A DNA stretch of 11,103 bases from Verrucomicrobiota bacterium (GTDB taxonomy: Bacteria; Verrucomicrobiota; Verrucomicrobiia; Opitutales; Opitutaceae), in NCBI GenBank assembly GCA_003694825.1, contig RFJS01000134.1, positions 1 to 11,103 of the forward strand, written 5' to 3'. Below, piece after piece: positions 7,989 through 11,103 of the stretch. Made by a program: the position numbers and the translations under genes. Positions within the stretch are counted from its first letter, which is position 1. Every line of letters begins with the position of its first letter. The notes beneath the pieces were generated by a model. That model had not been told where the DNA came from and did no database searches. It saw only the letters and a program-made list of their open reading frames with translations.

Positions 7989-8258
7989 ATGGCGACCGTG
8001 ATCACCATGCCTGAAGCGAACGAATCGCAACCAGACCCGCGTTCCGACTTTATCAAGCAGTCGAGCCTCTATCAGGAGTTCCTCGCCGAGCGCGAGGAGA
8101 TCCTCAAACACAAATGGCTCGAATCCGAACGCCTCGGCTACGATATCGGCTTCGAGCGAGCCCTGCTCGATTGGATCCGCAAGCATCGGGACGGCTGGCG
8201 CCGAAGCCGCAGGCAACCGCAGACCGGCGGCTCCGGAAACGAACAAACCGCCTCCTGA
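7989..8258 (+). CDS. Small unrecognised protein, 89 aa
   Basis: I do not recognise a named family. The central part (DFIKQSSLYQEFLAERE, HKWLESERLGYDIGFERAL, LDWIRKHRDGW) is rich in charged and aromatic residues and predicted helical. It has a composition expected of a real small cytosolic protein rather than a shadow frame. The N-terminus is acidic and Pro-rich. The C-terminus is basic (RRSRRQPQ), then Gly/Ser-rich. There is no signal peptide, membrane span or cysteine motif. I recall short stretches like this, with an EFLAEREEILxHKW helix, in other bacterial hypothetical proteins, but cannot name the domain. The start is uncertain. In-frame options are GTG at 7971, ATG at 7989 (preceded by a weak AGAGA) and ATG at 8007; all keep the conserved-looking part. 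It lies 164 bases after mrp and converges on rpmG. Confidence 0.65.
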   Translation: MATVITMPEANESQPDPRSDFIKQSSLYQEFLAEREEILKHKWLESERLGYDIGFERALLDWIRKHRDGWRRSRRQPQTGGSGNEQTAS

Positions 8259-8289
8259 AAAAGCTCGGCGACCCCCAGAGAGGTCGCCG
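8258..8289 (-). terminator. Likely Rho-independent terminator of rpmG
   Basis: The arms CGGCGACC (8266-8273) and GGTCGCCG (8282-8289) pair perfectly over 8 bp around an eight-base loop. Read on the minus strand the stem is followed by AGC and then five T residues (the A run 8258-8262), about 55 bases after the rpmG stop. Plus-strand reading lacks a T run, so it is a better terminator for rpmG than for the convergent small gene. Confidence 0.6.
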
Positions 8290-8342
8290 TTGCCGTATTC
8301 GGCGGCACCACTGTGCCACCTTCAAAGCCGAAACCCGCGGGA

Positions 8343-8510
8343 TTACTTGATCTCGCGGTGAACCGTGTGACGCCGCAGATGCGGGTTGTATTTCTTCTTC
8401 TCCACCCGCTCCGTCTGGGTCTTTTTGTTGCGGGTGGTCATGTAGCGCGACACGGGCTTGCCCTCCTTGCGGGCCTCCGTGCATTCCAGGATGACTATTT
8501 CTCGTGGCAT
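8343..8510 (-). CDS. rpmG: 50S ribosomal protein L33, zinc-independent (C-minus) form
   Basis: The 55-residue product is L33, a small basic protein near the E site of the large subunit. Family marks are [20 protein letters not shown] (23-42) and the ending [12 protein letters not shown]. The start [17 protein letters not shown] is chosen because a longer in-frame reading from 8564 adds 18 residues that match nothing. Zinc-type L33 has two CxxC pairs. Here the first is reduced to one cysteine (ECTEA) and the second is NPHLRRH, so no zinc ribbon can form. No Shine-Dalgarno motif precedes the ATG. The gene stands alone here, not beside secE or rpmB. A terminator follows, and 183 bases with an inverted repeat separate it from the upstream signalling gene. 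Confidence 0.94.
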   Translation of the reverse strand: MPREIVILECTEARKEGKPVSRYMTTRNKKTQTERVEKKKYNPHLRRHTVHREIK

Positions 8511-8551
8511 GGTGAAAAGGGATGAAACGGCCAACTCAAAGTCCCGGCACC

Positions 8552-8580
8552 GCTGGCGCAACAAAAAATAACGCGCCAGC
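8552..8580. repeat. Inverted repeat in the rpmG leader region
   Basis: GCTGGCGC (8552-8559) and GCGCCAGC (8573-8580) are perfect 8-bp reverse complements separated by 13 AT-rich bases. Neither strand has a T run after the stem, so a standard terminator is unlikely. It lies 42-70 bases upstream of the rpmG start, where an operator or a leader RNA hairpin would sit. The rest of 8511-8693 shows only a 6-bp hairpin at 8668-8682. Confidence 0.4.
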
Positions 8581-8693
8581 TAACTCCGTCCCTCCCCCGC
8601 CAACGCGGGTGCCTCCTCGCCATCCGGAAAACGTGTCGCAAGCGCCACCGCAACCGCGGATACCACTGAAGCGGCCCGCTTCTTCTCCCGCCG

Positions 8694-10052
8694 TCAGGTC
8701 GACCCGGCAACGCCCCGCTCCATGATCGGCAGAAGCACACCACGACGAAAGACGGTCACCTGCCCCGTGCTCGAAGAAACCACGATCGAGATACACTGCG
8801 TCGCCAGCGAGATCGCCGCCGCCGCCGCATGCCGGGCGCCAAGACCGCTCGGCAGCGAGTGCAGATAGTCCGGCGCGTAAATCAGCGAGCCGGCCGATAC
8901 GAGGACGCCGTCACCGCGGATCACGAAAGCACCATCGAGCAGGGAATACTCCTTCACGGTCTCGTCCATGAAGGGGTTGAGAATGTTCCGATCCTCCTCC
9001 TTGTAACCAAAAAACGGATTCAAAACGAGCGGCTTCGAGGCCTTTTCCACCTTCGCGGTGTCACCGAGCACGAACAGACAGCCCACCGGCTTGCCCTCGC
9101 GCCCCTCCACCGCCAGCTCCATGGCAATCCCCAGCACGCGCTCGAAAACCTCGGGTTTGACATCGGCGGGCAGAAAATCCGTCTGATCCACGAGCAGCGT
9201 CTGAAACTCGCGTTGCACATCGACCACGACAATCGAGTCGAACTGGTCGCTTCCCGCCAGCCCCCCGATGCAGCAGATCCGGTCGTTGAATTGAATCAGG
9301 CCTCGGGTCATCCCCAGCAGCACAAAGCTGCGCAGCTGCGCCAACCGCCGCTTCGAGAACGAACGCACCTGCACCACGTCCTGATACTGAGATGGATCAA
9401 TCCCGCTCTCCGCCGCGTTGGCTGTCACCAGGATCGTGCGGATCCCTTTGAACTTCAGCCCCGGATCCGGCGCCGAGGTCAATGTATCCGCAAATACCGC
9501 CACCGCTGAACAATGGCTGCCGCGGGCGACGCGCTCAGCCGCCCGGAACATCAACTGATTGGCCCGGTTCTTGCGCAGCAATCCGGGCTTCGTCGTCAAC
9601 CCGCCGGCCCCCGCGACAAGACGCTCATAGAGCACCCGCGTATCCGGCGCGTCGACAAGACTCGCGACGAAATCCGAATCGCGCACCAGCCGAGCCACGG
9701 TCGAAAGCACCGTCAGGTAATCCCGCGTCGCCTGATTGGCGATGGGCAACAGGATCAGGTGAGCGCGTTTCGGCTCGCCGGTCCCCTCGTAGAGGATGCC
9801 CTCGCGGCTGCGTCCGACCGCGATGATATAGCGGCTGGACATCTTCACCCGCACGTGCGGCAGCGCCACCCCGTTGCCGAGGTAGGTCGTCATCGTGCTC
9901 TCCCGCTCCAGCAACTGGCGCAGGACCTCCGCCCGATTCACCCCCCGCAACCGGGCCGTCGCCGCCTTGAGCAGCTCCTCCAGCGCCCCCTGCATGGAGG
10001 TGCCTTCGAGCTCGATCACCCGGCTACGGCTGAAAAATCGGTCAATACGCAT
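8694..10052 (-). CDS. Fusion protein: PTS EIIA-type domain, PK-C-like domain and DacZ-type diadenylate cyclase domain
   Basis: Three domains can be read in the 452 residues. About 1-145 resembles a PTS EIIA type 2 (PtsN/fructose) domain: the phospho-acceptor site appears as YLGNGVALPHVRV, with His66 matching the family's active histidine. About 155-290 resembles the pyruvate-kinase C-terminal alpha/beta fold (ANQLMFRAAERVARG, AVAVFADTL, GIRTILVTAN, GLIQFNDRICCIGGLAGSD). About 295-445 is a DisA_N/DAC domain: LNPFFGYKEEDRNI, LLDGAFVIRGDGVLVSAG with the DGA motif at 373-375, and GLGARHAAAAAIS with Arg407-His408. The last two parts together look like archaeal DacZ, a c-di-AMP synthase. I infer synthesis of c-di-AMP from two ATP, controlled by phosphorylation of His66. 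The ATG at 10052 is preferred over an adjoining TTG; AGGTG lies four bases before TTG-ATG context, a rare Shine-Dalgarno here. nuoA ends 25 bases upstream. There is no membrane segment. Confidence 0.85.
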   Translation of the reverse strand: MRIDRFFSRSRVIELEGTSMQGALEELLKAATARLRGVNRAEVLRQLLERESTMTTYLGNGVALPHVRVKMSSRYIIAVGRSREGILYEGTGEPKRAHLILLPIANQATRDYLTVLSTVARLVRDSDFVASLVDAPDTRVLYERLVAGAGGLTTKPGLLRKNRANQLMFRAAERVARGSHCSAVAVFADTLTSAPDPGLKFKGIRTILVTANAAESGIDPSQYQDVVQVRSFSKRRLAQLRSFVLLGMTRGLIQFNDRICCIGGLAGSDQFDSIVVVDVQREFQTLLVDQTDFLPADVKPEVFERVLGIAMELAVEGREGKPVGCLFVLGDTAKVEKASKPLVLNPFFGYKEEDRNILNPFMDETVKEYSLLDGAFVIRGDGVLVSAGSLIYAPDYLHSLPSGLGARHAAAAAISLATQCISIVVSSSTGQVTVFRRGVLLPIMERGVAGST

Positions 10053-10077
10053 CAAACACCTGCCCGGTCACCTCGCC

Positions 10078-10452
10078 TCACTTCTCCCAATCCAGAGATC
10101 CCTTCCTCACCTCGTAGAAAAGCCCGAGCACAAGCACACCGAGGAAAAACAGGCCCGGCAACAGAATCGGGATGCCCGCCGACACGAAATCGCGAAACGA
10201 CAGCGACCACGGGATCAGGAAGACGACCTCGATATCGAACAGGATGAAGAGCATCGCCGTCACATAAAACTTCACCGAAAAGCGCGTGCGCGGCTGTCCC
10301 TCCGACGGAATGCCACATTCGTAAGCGGTATCCTTGATCCGGTTCTTTTGCGCCCGCTGCCCCAGCAAATGACTGGCCGTCAGGATCACCGCGGCGAGCG
10401 AGACCCCCAGGATCACCTGAACCAGGATCGGAAAATATTCGGCGTCGGGCAT
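10078..10452 (-). CDS. nuoA: NADH-quinone oxidoreductase subunit A
   Basis: NuoA (ND3 homologue) is a small membrane subunit at the junction of the peripheral and proton-pumping arms of complex I. The 124 residues hold three predicted membrane spans, about 7-30, 60-82 and 93-113. The conserved YECG (44-47) lies in the loop that changes during quinone turnover. RFSVKFYVTAMLFILFDIEV carries the conserved Asp73 and Glu75 of the second span. I chose the ATG at 10452 because it gives the normal length and places span 1 near the start. A GTG at 10521, overlapping the stop of the upstream gene as GTGA, would add 23 unmatched residues. Unusually, nuoB does not follow. The next gene, 25 bases on, is the EIIA-diadenylate cyclase fusion, so this copy is detached from a nuo cluster. 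Confidence 0.93.
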   Translation of the reverse strand: MPDAEYFPILVQVILGVSLAAVILTASHLLGQRAQKNRIKDTAYECGIPSEGQPRTRFSVKFYVTAMLFILFDIEVVFLIPWSLSFRDFVSAGIPILLPGLFFLGVLVLGLFYEVRKGSLDWEK

Positions 10453-10517
10453 GCGCAGAATCAAACGGTTCTCCCCTCCCACGACACAAGTTGAAAGTTG
10501 TCCGCAAAACTTGCCGG

Positions 10518-11103
10518 TCACGGCGCAGGAATCGCCCCGCCCTGCCTCTCAAACGTCCCCTCCTCAGCCGCCGCCCTTTCCCCCTGTCCGGGAAGGGCAA
10601 CCGGCTCCCACTCAACCAGGTGCACATTTCCCGCCCCCAGCCCCAGCTGCTGCCCGTAGAGGAGCAGCCGCAGATCCTCCGGCAGCTCCCGAAATCCCGC
10701 CTCTCGCCGGCCACGATCAATCCGCTCGAGCATCAGCGCATCGATCATCACCGGATTGGCGCTCAGCCAGATGCGCGGTTCCGAACGCGTGTAGAGCGAA
10801 TTGAAAATCGGCCCGCCGATAAACTGGTAGCGCTCGAGACTGATCATCGTGAACACATGGCCGGCGCGCAGCTCCGGGATGGCGAACATCTCCGCAACCG
10901 CCGCCGGCGCCGTCGCCGGGCTGCGGAAAAACCGCAGCGTGTTGCTTGCATTCCACAGCGTCGCATTCACCAGCGCTCCGTTCACCCCGATAACCGGATG
11001 ATCACTGCACCCCGGCAGGTTGATCCAGAAATCCACATCGAACATCAGCGGCGCCGGCAGATAGCTCTTGCGCTCCGCCTCGCTGACCACGCGCTCCTCG
11101 ACA
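10518..11103 (-). CDS. DUF362-like protein, C-terminal part, cut by window edge
   Basis: The frame enters from the right edge and ends at TGA (10520-10518), showing 194 residues. The segment DVDFWINLPGCSDHPVIGVN followed by GALVNATLWNASNTLRFF resembles DUF362, whose members carry an INxPK...HxxxGVTGALKN signature. Further on are RAGHVFTMISLERYQFIGG, NSLYTRSEPRIWLSANPVM and a charged C-terminal tail. DUF362 proteins are often Tat-exported or iron-sulfur associated, but the N-terminus is not visible and only one cysteine is seen, so no location or activity can be given. The stop lies 65 bases before the nuoA ATG on the same strand, so the two may be co-transcribed. A GTG at 11090 is in frame but is most likely internal, since coding continues to the edge. 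Confidence 0.6.
   Translation of the reverse strand, partial: VEERVVSEAERKSYLPAPLMFDVDFWINLPGCSDHPVIGVNGALVNATLWNASNTLRFFRSPATAPAAVAEMFAIPELRAGHVFTMISLERYQFIGGPIFNSLYTRSEPRIWLSANPVMIDALMLERIDRGRREAGFRELPEDLRLLLYGQQLGLGAGNVHLVEWEPVALPGQGERAAAEEGTFERQGGAIPAP

Noticed and set aside
8829..10247. Two long plus-strand open frames opposite the cyclase fusion gene
   Set aside because: Domain signatures lie only on the minus strand. These frames are Arg/Pro/His-rich shadows.

Overview
The window looks like a chromosomal housekeeping stretch from a GC-rich, diderm bacterium. I infer Verrucomicrobiota, probably near Opitutaceae. The reasons are a long PurF form otherwise familiar from Bacteroidetes and Verrucomicrobia, a TolB that implies an outer membrane, a cysteine-poor L33, and start codons mostly without Shine-Dalgarno sequences. 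No database search was possible, so the lineage is an inference. I saw no insertion sequence, CRISPR array, tRNA or rRNA, and no gene-free stretch longer than about 260 bases.

Layout. Positions 1-3770 carry a minus-strand block transcribed infA (IF-1), xerD-like recombinase, purF (637 aa) and purM (cut by the window edge). Plus-strand tadA and sodA diverge from infA. sodA converges on minus-strand tolB, with a strong bidirectional terminator near 5185-5223. mrp diverges from tolB and is followed on the same strand by a small unrecognised gene. That gene converges on rpmG (L33, minus), which has its own likely terminator. The right end is a tight minus-strand series: a DUF362-like gene (cut by the edge), nuoA, and a 452-residue signalling protein.

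The most interesting gene is the last of that series (8694-10052). It appears to join three parts in one chain: a PTS EIIA-type phospho-acceptor domain, a pyruvate-kinase-C-like alpha/beta domain, and a DacZ-like diadenylate cyclase domain. This would link the PTS/PTS-Ntr phosphorelay to synthesis of cyclic di-AMP, a second messenger for potassium and osmotic control. It sits 25 bases behind nuoA, a proton-pumping complex I subunit that here has no nuoB beside it. Other points of note are an Mrp ATPase without its CxxC cluster-binding motif, a perfect 8-bp palindrome just before purF, and general weakness of ribosome-binding sites.
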